From NCBI GenBank assembly GCA_016789905.1, contig JAEUQC010000108.1, positions 1 to 64,000 on the forward strand: a stretch of 64,000 nucleotides of DNA. The letters run 5' to 3'. The notes beneath the pieces are model-generated. The model was not told where the DNA came from, searched no databases, and worked only from the letters and a program-made list of their open reading frames with translations. Source of the DNA: Bryobacterales bacterium (GTDB lineage Bacteria; Acidobacteriota; Terriglobia; Bryobacterales; Bryobacteraceae). A program made the position numbers and the translations under genes. Of the stretch, positions 41,556-49,130 are shown in pieces (positions within the stretch are counted from its first letter, which is position 1; every line of letters begins with the position of its first letter).

Positions 41556-42298
41556 TGGCGTTGGCGGCGGGCCTCATACAGCAGGATACCCGCCGCGAGG
41601 GCGGCGTTTAGGGATTCGACGTTTTCCGTGGGAATGCGGAAGGATGTAGCCGCCGCCTGATGGGCGTCCGGAACACCCCTGCCTTCGTTGCCGATCAGGA
41701 TGGCCGCCGGGCTGCTCAGGTCTAGTTCATCGATGCGAAGTGAGGCGCGCGGCTGCGCTGAATACAGTGGTACGCCGAGCGATTCTGCCTCCGCCCGAAA
41801 CGGTTCCCACTCGCAAACCGCGAAGGGCAGGCGGAGTAACGAACCCGCCGAAGCGCGCAACGCTTTGGGATTCCACGGGGAAACCGTTCCTTTCAGGAAC
41901 ACAACCCCGGTAGCCCCAAATGCCTCGGCGGCCCTGATGATCGCGCCCGCATTTCCGGGGTCCTGAATGCCGTCCAACACAATTGTGAGCGCCGTACCGG
42001 CCATGGCCGCCGCCAACGGGCGTTCTTCAACCTGTAGGAGCGAAAGCACCCCTTGACTTGTTTCTACCGTTGAAAGCTGGCGCAGTGTCGGCTCGTCTAC
42101 CAGATGGAACTCCGCCACGCCTTCCAACTGCTCCGCCGCACGTGCCGTAGCAAGAACGGCTCCAATCGGCGTTCCCGCCCGCCGCGCTTCATTGAGCAGG
42201 TGGAAACCCTCGGCCACGCAGAAACCGTCGCCGGTTCGCGAACCACGCTGAATGGCCTTGCGGATGCTCTTCAAGAGCGGATGGTGTAGGCCGAGCAT
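41552..42298 (-). CDS. SpoU/TrmH-family RNA 2'-O-methyltransferase
   Basis: A 248-residue SPOUT-fold methyltransferase that would methylate a ribose 2'-OH in rRNA or tRNA using S-adenosylmethionine. All three motifs are visible: motif 1 'LDGIQDPGNAGAIIRAAEAF', motif 2 'AAILIGNEGRGVP' and motif 3 'ENVESLNAALAAGILLYEA'. The N-terminal substrate-binding part includes 'HPLLKSIRKAIQRGSRTGDG' and 'FCVAEGFHLLNEA'. Target not determined. Its last 4 bases overlap the start of rarA. Confidence 0.93.
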   Translation of the reverse strand: MLGLHHPLLKSIRKAIQRGSRTGDGFCVAEGFHLLNEARRAGTPIGAVLATARAAEQLEGVAEFHLVDEPTLRQLSTVETSQGVLSLLQVEERPLAAAMAGTALTIVLDGIQDPGNAGAIIRAAEAFGATGVVFLKGTVSPWNPKALRASAGSLLRLPFAVCEWEPFRAEAESLGVPLYSAQPRASLRIDELDLSSPAAILIGNEGRGVPDAHQAAATSFRIPTENVESLNAALAAGILLYEARRQRQ

Positions 42299-42373
42299 TC
42301 CTATAAACTGTTAAGCATAGCGCGGCGCAAGCACACTATCGGATTCATTCGCGGCCTCATAGTTACGGCGGGT

Positions 42374-42922
42374 GTGTGTCTGCTCCTGTGGCTTGCGTGG
42401 CTGACTCTACGGATCCACGCTCAATCCACGGTGGACGAGGCCCGCTCTGCTGATGTGATTGTCGTCATGGGGGCCGCCGAGTACAGGGGCAAACCGTCGC
42501 CCGTGCTGAAGGCTCGCCTGGACCACGGGCTGTTACTTTACGAGCAAAAACTCGCACCGCGGATTGTAACCACCGGCGGCGCGGGCGGTGATCCCGTTTT
42601 CACCGAAGGCACCGTTGGCAGAAACTATCTGATCGGAAAAGGTGTGCCGAGCGAGGCCATTATTCTGGAAGACGAAGGGGAAACCACGGTCCATTCCACC
42701 GTTGCCGTAGCCGAAATCATGCGCCGGATGGGCCTGCGGACCTGTATCCTGGTCAGCGACGGCTATCACATTTTTCGGGCGAAGAAGATGCTGGAAGCGC
42801 GGGGGCTGCAAGTGTTTGGCTCGCCGAGAGCGATCAAGCCGGAGACCGGATGGCGCGATTGGTGGCTCTACGCCCGGCAGGCGGTTGGGTATGCGCTTTG
42901 GCGGGCAGGTGTGCCCATCTAG
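42374..42922 (+). CDS. YdcF-like (DUF218) membrane-anchored protein
   Basis: A 182-residue protein as called from GTG 42374, with a DUF218/YdcF-like domain: 'ADVIVVMGAAEYRGKPSPVL', 'LAPRIVTTGGAGGD', 'AIILEDEGETTVHSTVAVAEI', 'TCILVSDGYHIFRAKKML'. The family is linked to envelope (peptidoglycan or lipid-carrier) functions and may bind S-adenosylmethionine, but no reaction is established. The N-terminus is a membrane helix that begins before the annotated start: the same frame upstream reads 'LSIARRKHTIGFIRGLIVTAG' back to about 42308 with no stop, but lacks ATG/GTG/TTG there. The true start is therefore uncertain and may use CTG 42308 or ATT. P1 peptidase follows 19 bases later. Confidence 0.75.
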   Translation: MCLLLWLAWLTLRIHAQSTVDEARSADVIVVMGAAEYRGKPSPVLKARLDHGLLLYEQKLAPRIVTTGGAGGDPVFTEGTVGRNYLIGKGVPSEAIILEDEGETTVHSTVAVAEIMRRMGLRTCILVSDGYHIFRAKKMLEARGLQVFGSPRAIKPETGWRDWWLYARQAVGYALWRAGVPI

Positions 42923-42941
42923 GCAGTGTTACACTGCGGCG

Positions 42942-44090
42942 ATGAGATTGCCGGCTGTTCTTCTTTTGGTTGCTTGTTCCCTTGCGGCGCAGAATAAGCC
43001 GCGGGCGCGAGAACTCGGCGTTCCCATGGAAGGGACCACCGGCCCGTTGAATGCGATCACCGATGTGGCCGGCGTCGAAGTCGGGCACCGGACGATCATC
43101 GCCGGCGATCGCGTCCGCACCGGCGTCACCGCCGTTTGGCCCCGCGGAAAGGCCTCGTCCGATCCGGTTTTCGGCGGGTTCTTTTCTCAAAATGGCAACG
43201 GCGACATGACCGGGACGCACTGGCTGGCCGAGTCCGGATTTCTGGATGGACCGGTGCTCATCACGAATACGCACAGCGTTGGCGTGGTTCGGGACGCCTA
43301 TCTGGCTTGGCTGGTTAAACGGCGTCGGACCCCGGGCACCAACAGTTTCCCCGGTGGCTTCTATACCTATCCAATCGTTGCGGAGACCTACGATGGCACG
43401 TTGAATGACATTAACGGATTTCACGTAACGCCCGCCGACGCGGAGATGGCGCTGGAATCCGCCGCCGCGGGCCGCGTGCCCGAAGGGAATGTGGGCGGCG
43501 GCACGGGCATGGTCTGCTACGGCTTTAAAGGCGGCATCGGAACTTCCTCCCGTAAACTTACGGCGGCGGCGGGCGGCTATACCGTGGGCGCGCTCGTGCA
43601 ATGCAACTGCGGCAGCCGCCGGCAATTGCGTATTGGAGGACTGCCGGTGGGAGAAGTGCTCGGCGCCAATCCGCCTCGTGCCGGCGCTTTCGCGCCCTAC
43701 CGGGAGGACGTGGGCTCCATCATTATCGTGGTGGCCACTGACGCGCCCATGCTGCCGCACCAGACGCAGCGCCTGGCTCGCCGGGCCACGATGGGTTTGG
43801 CTCGCACCGGCGCCATTTCGGGCAATGGTTCTGGCGATATCTTCATCGCGTTTTCCACCGCCAATGCGAAGGCCGCGACGGAGGCGGCCCGGCCGGTTTC
43901 AGTGGCCATGTTGGCCAACGATGCACTGAACCCCATATTCGAAGCCGCTGTGCAGGCCACCGAAGAAGCGATTGTCAACGCGCTCCTCGGCGCGGAAACA
44001 ATGACCGGCTACGGCGGGGCCACCGTCACGGCGCTCCCGCATCGCGAACTCGTGGACATGCTTCGCCGGCACAACCGGTTGACGCGTTAA
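42942..44090 (+). CDS. Exported P1 family peptidase (DmpA-like aminopeptidase)
   Basis: A 382-residue Ntn-fold peptidase of family P1/S58. The precursor cleaves itself before a Ser that becomes the nucleophile; here Gly296-Ser297 in 'AISGNGSGDIFIAFSTA'. Other landmarks are 'AITDVAGVEVGHRTI', 'RTGVTAVWPRG', 'ITNTHSVGVVRDAY', 'GNVGGGTGMVCYGFKGGIG' and 'LANDALNPIFEAAVQATEEA'. Members release N-terminal D- or beta-amino acids from peptides. A signal peptide (MRLPAVLLLVACSLAAQ) marks ATG 42942 as the start; the open frame upstream overlaps the YdcF gene. The 3' end overlaps the convergent LytTR regulator by 4 bases. Confidence 0.93.
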   Translation: MRLPAVLLLVACSLAAQNKPRARELGVPMEGTTGPLNAITDVAGVEVGHRTIIAGDRVRTGVTAVWPRGKASSDPVFGGFFSQNGNGDMTGTHWLAESGFLDGPVLITNTHSVGVVRDAYLAWLVKRRRTPGTNSFPGGFYTYPIVAETYDGTLNDINGFHVTPADAEMALESAAAGRVPEGNVGGGTGMVCYGFKGGIGTSSRKLTAAAGGYTVGALVQCNCGSRRQLRIGGLPVGEVLGANPPRAGAFAPYREDVGSIIIVVATDAPMLPHQTQRLARRATMGLARTGAISGNGSGDIFIAFSTANAKAATEAARPVSVAMLANDALNPIFEAAVQATEEAIVNALLGAETMTGYGGATVTALPHRELVDMLRRHNRLTR

Positions 44091-44890
44091 AGCCGGAACA
44101 GGGAGCGCAGCCGTTTCGTTTGCACCCGGCTCACGGGCACTTCAGTGCCACGCTTGTCGTCCATACGCAACTGAAAGCTGGATTTGAACCACGGGATCAC
44201 TTCGCGAATCCGGTTTAAGTTCACCAGCCAGGAGCGGTGCACACGCCAGAACACATCCGGGTCCAGCGAACCCTGCAGTTCCTCGATTGTTTTGTATGTG
44301 GACTCGCCTTCCATGTTCTGTGTCACCACGGTGATGAGCCCATCGTCAATCGTCGCGTAGATGATATCGGTTGCGTCGACAATCCAGTTGCGGTTATCGC
44401 GCCGCACCAGAACTTTAGTCTTGTACCCGCCCGGCGGGCGCGCCGGCGGTTCTTCGCTCTCCTGCGCCTCCCCGCGCGACGGACGAAGGGAAAGCGCGCG
44501 GCGGGCCCGCTCCAGCGTCGCCGCCAGCCGGTCCTTTTCAATGGGCTTCAATAGATAGTCGAACGCTTCTACCTGGAATGCCTCCACGGCGTAGTTGTCG
44601 AATGCCGTCGCTAAGATGAAGTACGGTAGCGGAGAGTCCTTTTCGCGCAACCGCCGAATCACGCCCAATCCATCAATACCGGGCATCTGGACATCCAGAA
44701 ACACCAGATCCGGTTCCAGGTCGCCTATCAGTTGGATCGCTTCCAGACCGTTGGCTGCGCTCGCGGCCACTTCCACTTCCGGAAAATCTTTCAGAAGGTA
44801 GGCCAGTTCGTCGCGGGCCAGAGCTTCGTCGTCGACAATGAGTGCGGTCAACGTCTGCACAGTATTGGCGCCATTGCCGCGATTCGGCAT
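44087..44890 (-). CDS. LytTR-family response regulator
   Basis: A 267-residue regulator. The receiver domain (about residues 12-125) has the acidic pair in 'LIVDDEALARDEL', phosphoacceptor Asp in 'PDLVFLDVQMPGIDGL', Thr in 'FILATAFDNYAVEAF' and Lys in 'FDYLLKPIEKDRL'. After an Arg/Pro/Glu-rich linker the LytTR DNA-binding domain (about 165-265) shows 'FWRVHRSWLVNLNRIREVIP' and 'GTEVPVSRVQTKRLRSLF'. No sensor kinase of the LytS type is adjacent, so the partner is elsewhere. I chose ATG 44890; GTG 44920 is possible, but an extended -10 lies between the two, which would make the mRNA nearly leaderless. Confidence 0.9.
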   Translation of the reverse strand: MPNRGNGANTVQTLTALIVDDEALARDELAYLLKDFPEVEVAASAANGLEAIQLIGDLEPDLVFLDVQMPGIDGLGVIRRLREKDSPLPYFILATAFDNYAVEAFQVEAFDYLLKPIEKDRLAATLERARRALSLRPSRGEAQESEEPPARPPGGYKTKVLVRRDNRNWIVDATDIIYATIDDGLITVVTQNMEGESTYKTIEELQGSLDPDVFWRVHRSWLVNLNRIREVIPWFKSSFQLRMDDKRGTEVPVSRVQTKRLRSLFRL

Positions 44891-44899
44891 CTGAATGAT

Positions 44900-44908
44900 A
44901 GTATAGCA
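44900..44908 (-). promoter_or_regulatory. Extended -10 promoter for the LytTR regulator
   Basis: On the minus strand the sequence TGCTATACT (44908-44900) matches an extended -10 (TGn followed by TATACT, one change from TATAAT). The last base is 9 bases before ATG 44890, so transcription would begin 2-3 bases before the start codon. No matching -35 was found, as is common for extended -10 promoters. Confidence 0.4.
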
Positions 44909-45027
44909 AGGAGTCTGCACGCATCGGCTTCGCGCAAGATCGGGCTGTTTCCAATTCGTCCCGGTTCTGAAATACTAGTGTAACGATAGTCGAGGCATGC
45001 TTTGAGCCTCTGGTGGAGAGAATTGCA

Positions 45028-46050
45028 TTGGGTCCGCGACGAAACATTCTAGTCATCGGCGGCACTTTGTTCATTGGGCGGAACCTGGTTTCGCGGCTTG
45101 TGAAGGAAGGCCACCAAGTAACCATCCTGCACCGGAAACCGGGCCATGACCTGGGCCCGAAGGTGCGCGAATTGGTGGCGGACCGCAACGATGCCGCGGG
45201 CTTCAAGAAGGCCATCGCCGATAAGGCGTTCGACGTTGTGTTCGACAACGTCTACGATTGGGAGCGCGGAACGACCGCCGCTCAAGTGGAGTCCACCGCG
45301 CGTGCCTGCGGCGACAAACTCCACCGTTACGTGTTTATTTCGAGCGTTGCCGCTTATGGCGGCGGGTTGAACCACTATGAAGGGGATGGACTCGTTGGCG
45401 ACGATTGCCCGGATCTCTACGCCAGGAATAAGGCGATGAGCGAACGTGTCCTGTTCCGGCTCCACCAGCGATACGGATTCCCGGCGGTAACCATTCGTCC
45501 GCCGTTCGTCTACGGGCCTGGAAACCCCTACTACCGGGAGCAGTTCTTCTGGGATCGGCTGCGGGATCACAAGCCGTGGATTCTGCCCGGCGATGGCCGC
45601 CGACTGATGCAGTTTGCCTATGTCCACGACGTGGCCGCGGCCTGCGTTGCCGCCATGGAAGAGCACGGCGCCGTGGGTCACGCGTTTAACGTCGCCAACG
45701 CCCGCTCCACCACGCAGGCCGACCTTTTGGCCGCGCTCGCGGAAGCGGCGGGCAAACCGGCCGTGAAGCACCTGGAGATCATTCGTATGCCCAGGGAACT
45801 CATCTACAGGATGGGCGGGCATCCCATGGGCCCAAAGATGTACTTTGGCCTCTACTACGATTTGCCGCCGATTACAATGATGATCGCCAAGGCGCAGCGA
45901 ATTCTGAAATTCAAGCCCACCGAGTTTTCCGTGGGTCTGAGAGAAGCCCACAAATGGTGGAGGTCGTCTGGCCAAGGCGTGACGCCGGACTATACCTTCG
46001 AAGAACAACTTTGGGCGCGCGCGCGGATGGGCGCGGCCGGCACCATCTAG
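45028..46050 (+). CDS. NAD-dependent epimerase/dehydratase (extended SDR)
   Basis: A 340-residue extended short-chain dehydrogenase/reductase. The NAD-binding motif is 'NILVIGGTLFIGRNLVSRLV' (GGTxFIG), and the catalytic Ser, Tyr and Lys lie in 'YVFISSVAAYGG' and 'DLYARNKAMSERVLF'. 'VTIRPPFVYGPGNPYYREQF' and 'QFAYVHDVAAACVAAMEE' are typical of nucleotide-sugar epimerases and of the related chloroplast-type RNA-binding proteins. TTG 45028 is preferred because GGAGAG lies about 7 bases upstream; GTG 45013 is the alternative. The stop overlaps the end of the convergent deacetylase-family gene by 4 bases. Substrate unknown. Confidence 0.87.
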   Translation: MGPRRNILVIGGTLFIGRNLVSRLVKEGHQVTILHRKPGHDLGPKVRELVADRNDAAGFKKAIADKAFDVVFDNVYDWERGTTAAQVESTARACGDKLHRYVFISSVAAYGGGLNHYEGDGLVGDDCPDLYARNKAMSERVLFRLHQRYGFPAVTIRPPFVYGPGNPYYREQFFWDRLRDHKPWILPGDGRRLMQFAYVHDVAAACVAAMEEHGAVGHAFNVANARSTTQADLLAALAEAAGKPAVKHLEIIRMPRELIYRMGGHPMGPKMYFGLYYDLPPITMMIAKAQRILKFKPTEFSVGLREAHKWWRSSGQGVTPDYTFEEQLWARARMGAAGTI

Positions 46051-46916
46051 CGATTGGCCAGTGCCGCTTCGCCGGCGAGGGCCGTATTGCAGTGTATCGT
46101 GACCGTATTGTTAATTTCCATGGCGTAGCCACCGGCCAGCGTCACCACGAACGGAATGCCCCGCCGCGCAGTTTCGCCAAGAACGAGTTCATCGCGCCGT
46201 CGCAGTCCGTCCAAGGTCAGGCGAAGACCTCCTAGTTGGTCGTGCTCATATGGGTCGGCCCCGGCGACATAGTAGAGGATTTCCGGCCGGTGCTCATTCA
46301 GACACTCGACGAGCGCGGGACCAAGCACGCCCAGGTAGACGCCGTCTTCTGCGCCATCTTCCAGATGGATATCCCGGTTCGAGGGCGGTTTCACGGCCGG
46401 GTAGTTATGAAACTGGTGGATGGAAAATGTGAACACATCCGGATCATCGGCGAAGATGGCCGCCGTTCCATTGCCGTGGTGGACATCAACGTCGACAACC
46501 ATCGCCCGGCGTTTCCCCTTGCGGATGGCTACCGCCACATCGTGGATGGCGCAGAATCCCTCTCCGTGACCGGGAAACGCATGGTGGAATCCACCACCGA
46601 TGTTATAGGCGCCGCCGTGCTCCATCGCCAGTTCCGTCGCTGCCATTGTGCCCCCTGCCGCAAGCCAGAATGCGCGCGCCATCTCCACGGACCAGGGGAT
46701 CTCCAGCATCCGAACCTGCCGTTCGGAAAGTGTGCCATCACGCAGGGCTTCCATCCATTCCCGCGTGTGAACCAACAGAATATCTTCGTCCCCAGCCGGC
46801 CGCGGCGTGTGGACCGGCCTGTGCAGCCGTTCCTTGATCAGCCGGTATTTGCTGGATGGAAATACATGCCGGCCGATGTTCAAGTCGTAGCCGTCGTGGT
46901 AGACCAGCGGGATCAT
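46047..46916 (-). CDS. Histone deacetylase family protein (AcuC/HDAC superfamily)
   Basis: A 289-residue member of the arginase-deacetylase fold, which removes acetyl groups from acetyl-lysine, acetylpolyamines or related amides with a zinc ion. Zinc and catalytic residues are visible: the His pair in 'GGGFHHAFPGHGEGFC', 'VVDVDVHHGNGTAAIF' with Asp and His ligands, the third ligand Asp in 'YYVAGADPYEHDQLGG', and the transition-state Tyr in 'VTLAGGYAMEINN'. No signal peptide is seen, so it is cytoplasmic. It overlaps the stop of the phosphotransacetylase gene by 4 bases (ATGA), so the two are probably co-translated. That links deacetylation with acetyl-phosphate/acetyl-CoA supply. The true substrate could be protein, polyamine or a small metabolite. 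Confidence 0.92.
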   Translation of the reverse strand: MIPLVYHDGYDLNIGRHVFPSSKYRLIKERLHRPVHTPRPAGDEDILLVHTREWMEALRDGTLSERQVRMLEIPWSVEMARAFWLAAGGTMAATELAMEHGGAYNIGGGFHHAFPGHGEGFCAIHDVAVAIRKGKRRAMVVDVDVHHGNGTAAIFADDPDVFTFSIHQFHNYPAVKPPSNRDIHLEDGAEDGVYLGVLGPALVECLNEHRPEILYYVAGADPYEHDQLGGLRLTLDGLRRRDELVLGETARRGIPFVVTLAGGYAMEINNTVTIHCNTALAGEAALANR

Positions 46917-47848
46917 TGCAGCGCCGTGACGAGCGCGGCCGAATAGACATCGGCCGCCGAACAGCCGCGGGAAAGGTCGTTGATCGGCTTGGCTAGACCT
47001 TGCAAAAACGGTCCAAACGCCGCCGCGCCGCCCAGACGCTCCACCAGTTTGTAACCGATATTGCCACTCGCCAGATCGGGGAATACCAATACGTTAGCCT
47101 GGCCGGCGACCGGAGAGCCCTTCGCCTTGCTGGCGCCGATGCTGCTCACCAGCGCCGCGTCGGCCTGCATCTCGCCATCGGCGACGAGTTCTGGCGCGCG
47201 CTCCCGGAGGATCTTCACCGCCTCGGCGACCTTGGTTACGAACGGGTGTTCGGCGCTTCCCTTTGTGGAAAACGAGAGCATCGCCACGCGAGGCGCCGCG
47301 CCTGTCACTGATTGATATGTGCGCGCAGTAGCGATGGCTATTTCGGCCAGTTGGACCGAATCCGGATCGGCCACAATGGCGCAATCGGCAAAGGCCAGCA
47401 CACCTTCCTGGCCGTAGGTCCGTTCCTGGACGCACATAAACATGATGCTCGAAACGGTCTTTACACCCTGTGCCGGGCCCACGCAGTGCAGCGCCGCTCG
47501 TACGGTATCGGCGGTGGTGTTGGCAGCGCCGCCAACGAAGCCGTCGGCGTCTCCGGCCGCCACCATCAGCGCGCCGTAATAAAGCGGTTGGCGGGAGAGT
47601 GCCCGGGCTTCCAACTCGGTCATCCCCTTTGCACGGCGGCGTTCGTAGAGGATGCGCCAGTATCGGTCGTCAGCCGTGCTGTTCACCAGGATCGGCGTCG
47701 CCAGACCGTCGCCAGTCAACTGGCCGGCGGCTTCACGGATGCGAGGGTCGGCGCCCTCCGGGAATACGATGCGCTTCCGCGTGGGCAAGCGGCGCAGGCG
47801 CTCCTTCTGGCGGTCCAGGAACGCGTTGGCGGAGTCGGGAAATGCCAT
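46913..47848 (-). CDS. pta: Phosphate acetyltransferase
   Basis: A 311-residue phosphotransacetylase of the short PTA_PTB type, interconverting acetyl-CoA and acetyl phosphate. Landmarks: 'RIVFPEGADPRIREAAGQL', 'YYGALMVAAGDADGFVGGAA', 'GVKTVSSIMFMCVQ', 'FADCAIVADPDSVQLAEIAI', 'RVAMLSFSTKGSAEHP' and 'ANVLVFPDLASGNIGYKLVE'. The last three are signatures of the family; a phosphate butyryltransferase is less likely. No acetate kinase gene is in the window. The gene is divergent from malate dehydrogenase (73 bases between starts) and overlaps the downstream deacetylase-family gene by 4 bases. Confidence 0.93.
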   Translation of the reverse strand: MAFPDSANAFLDRQKERLRRLPTRKRIVFPEGADPRIREAAGQLTGDGLATPILVNSTADDRYWRILYERRRAKGMTELEARALSRQPLYYGALMVAAGDADGFVGGAANTTADTVRAALHCVGPAQGVKTVSSIMFMCVQERTYGQEGVLAFADCAIVADPDSVQLAEIAIATARTYQSVTGAAPRVAMLSFSTKGSAEHPFVTKVAEAVKILRERAPELVADGEMQADAALVSSIGASKAKGSPVAGQANVLVFPDLASGNIGYKLVERLGGAAAFGPFLQGLAKPINDLSRGCSAADVYSAALVTALQ

Positions 47849-47921
47849 ACTACCTCATTGTAGCGAGGCGTCCCCGGCGGATTCTGCGATAGACTCTTGG
47901 TTTGGGGCATCCCACCGATCT

Positions 47922-48854
47922 ATGCGTAAAAAAGTAACGGTAGTAGGCGCCGGCAATGTCGGCGCGAATTGCGCTCTGCGCATCGCTGATAAGGAACTGG
48001 CGGACGTGGTGCTGTTGGACATTGCCGACGGCATCCCCCAGGGCAAAGGCCTGGACATCCTCCAATCGGGCCCCGTGCAGGGCTACGATGTCAACATTAC
48101 CGGCACCACTGACTATGCCGACACTGCCGGCTCCGACATTGTCGTCATCACCGCCGGTATCGCCCGAAAGCCCGGCATGAGCCGCGACGACCTGTTGGCC
48201 ATCAATAACGAAGTTGTGAAGGCCGCGGCGGAGAATGCCATTAAATACTCGCCCAACGCGATTCTGATTCTCGTCACCAATCCTTTGGATGTCATGTGTT
48301 GGGCGGCGTGGAAGGCCACCGGACTTCCGAAGAACCGCGTCATCGGTATGGCTGGCGTGCTGGATACGGCCCGCTTCAAAACGTTCCTGGGTGAGGCGTT
48401 GAACGTCTCGGTGGAGAACATCTCCGCACTCGTGCTCGGCGGCCATGGCGACACTATGGTGCCGATTACCCGGCTCACCAACGTCAGCGGCATCCCGCTG
48501 AGCGAACTGCTGCCGCAGGAACAGATTGACGCCATCGTTACCCGCACGCAGAACGGCGGGGCGGAAATCGTGAAGTATCTCAAAACCGGCAGCGCTTACT
48601 ACGCGCCGTCGGCGGCTTCCGTGGAGATGGTCGAATCCATCCTCAAGGATAAGAAAAAAGTGTTGCCCTGCGCGGCACTGCTGGAAGGGGAATATGGCAT
48701 CAACGGTATCTTCTTCGGCGTGCCCGTGAAGCTGGGTGCTGGCGGAATCGAGAAGATTTACGAAGTAGCGTTGAGCGATACCGAAAAAGCCGCCATGGCC
48801 AAGAGTGCTGCGTCCGTGCAGGAGATGGTGGACGTTCTGAAAGCGAAAGCCTAG
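47922..48854 (+). CDS. mdh: Malate dehydrogenase
   Basis: A 310-residue LDH-like malate dehydrogenase (tetrameric type found in many bacteria), converting malate and NAD+ to oxaloacetate. The NAD fold starts 'KVTVVGAGNVGANCALRIAD', with 'DVVLLDIADGIPQGKGLDI'. Substrate-binding Arg residues are in 'AGIARKPGMSRDDLL' and 'LVTNPLDVMCWAAWK', and the catalytic His in 'LVLGGHGDTMVP'. ATG 47922 gives the standard N-terminus; the frame runs back to 47652 through the divergent pta gene and is not used. A perfect hairpin terminator follows the stop at 48883-48916. Confidence 0.96.
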   Translation: MRKKVTVVGAGNVGANCALRIADKELADVVLLDIADGIPQGKGLDILQSGPVQGYDVNITGTTDYADTAGSDIVVITAGIARKPGMSRDDLLAINNEVVKAAAENAIKYSPNAILILVTNPLDVMCWAAWKATGLPKNRVIGMAGVLDTARFKTFLGEALNVSVENISALVLGGHGDTMVPITRLTNVSGIPLSELLPQEQIDAIVTRTQNGGAEIVKYLKTGSAYYAPSAASVEMVESILKDKKKVLPCAALLEGEYGINGIFFGVPVKLGAGGIEKIYEVALSDTEKAAMAKSAASVQEMVDVLKAKA

Positions 48855-48882
48855 AGACTTCGCCTGTTTTTTGTGTTTTCGA

Positions 48883-48916
48883 TCGGCCGGATGCTGTTTG
48901 CATCCGGCCGATTTTA
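48883..48916 (+). terminator. Intrinsic terminator of mdh
   Basis: ATCGGCCGGATGC (48883-48895) and GCATCCGGCCGAT (48901-48913) form a perfect 13-bp GC-rich stem with loop TGTTT, followed by TTT and then an AT-rich run. It begins 29 bases after the mdh stop codon, a textbook rho-independent terminator. Confidence 0.9.
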
Positions 48917-48917
48917 T

Positions 48918-48923
48918 ATAATC
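48918..48923 (+). promoter_or_regulatory. Consensus -10 element (TATAAT) after the mdh terminator
   Basis: TATAAT at 48918-48923 is a perfect -10 hexamer in otherwise GC-rich DNA. The -35 position (around 48895-48900) falls in the terminator loop and is a poor match. Transcription from here would start near 48930, leaving about 30 bases before the small membrane protein ATG at 48962. Confidence 0.45.
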
Positions 48924-48961
48924 GGGAAGTTCCACTTTTCAGCGGAGGCACTACCAGACCT

Positions 48962-49078
48962 ATGGACCAGACTACCGTCCAAATTATCGCCGGCGTTCTC
49001 GCCGTGCTATGCATCGTTGCCATCATCATGCGGCGAAAAGGAAAAAGCTCCAAGCCGGCTGGCGACGACGACTTTTGA
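48962..49078 (+). CDS. 38-residue single-pass membrane protein
   Basis: A small frame encodes MDQTTVQIIAGVLAVLCIVA, then IIMRRKGKSSKPAGDDDF. The first ten residues are polar, residues about 8-22 form one hydrophobic helix, followed by a basic RRKGKSSK stop-transfer segment and an acidic end, so the N-terminus is expected outside and the C-terminus in the cytoplasm. GGAGG (48943-48948 region) lies about 13 bases upstream and TATAAT 39 bases upstream. It sits alone between the mdh terminator and the SET-domain gene, 52 bases before the latter. Function unknown; the charge layout rather than chance hydrophobicity argues that it is real. Confidence 0.65.
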   Translation: MDQTTVQIIAGVLAVLCIVAIIMRRKGKSSKPAGDDDF

Positions 49079-49130
49079 TTCGCCGTCTCGCCCGCGGAAC
49101 CAGGATCTCGCGCGCTGAATGAGGAATTAG

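Noticed and set aside
47850..48935. 361-residue minus-strand frame opposite mdh
   Set aside because: His/Gly/Arg-rich antisense frame with no motif; it also crosses the mdh terminator and TATAAT region.
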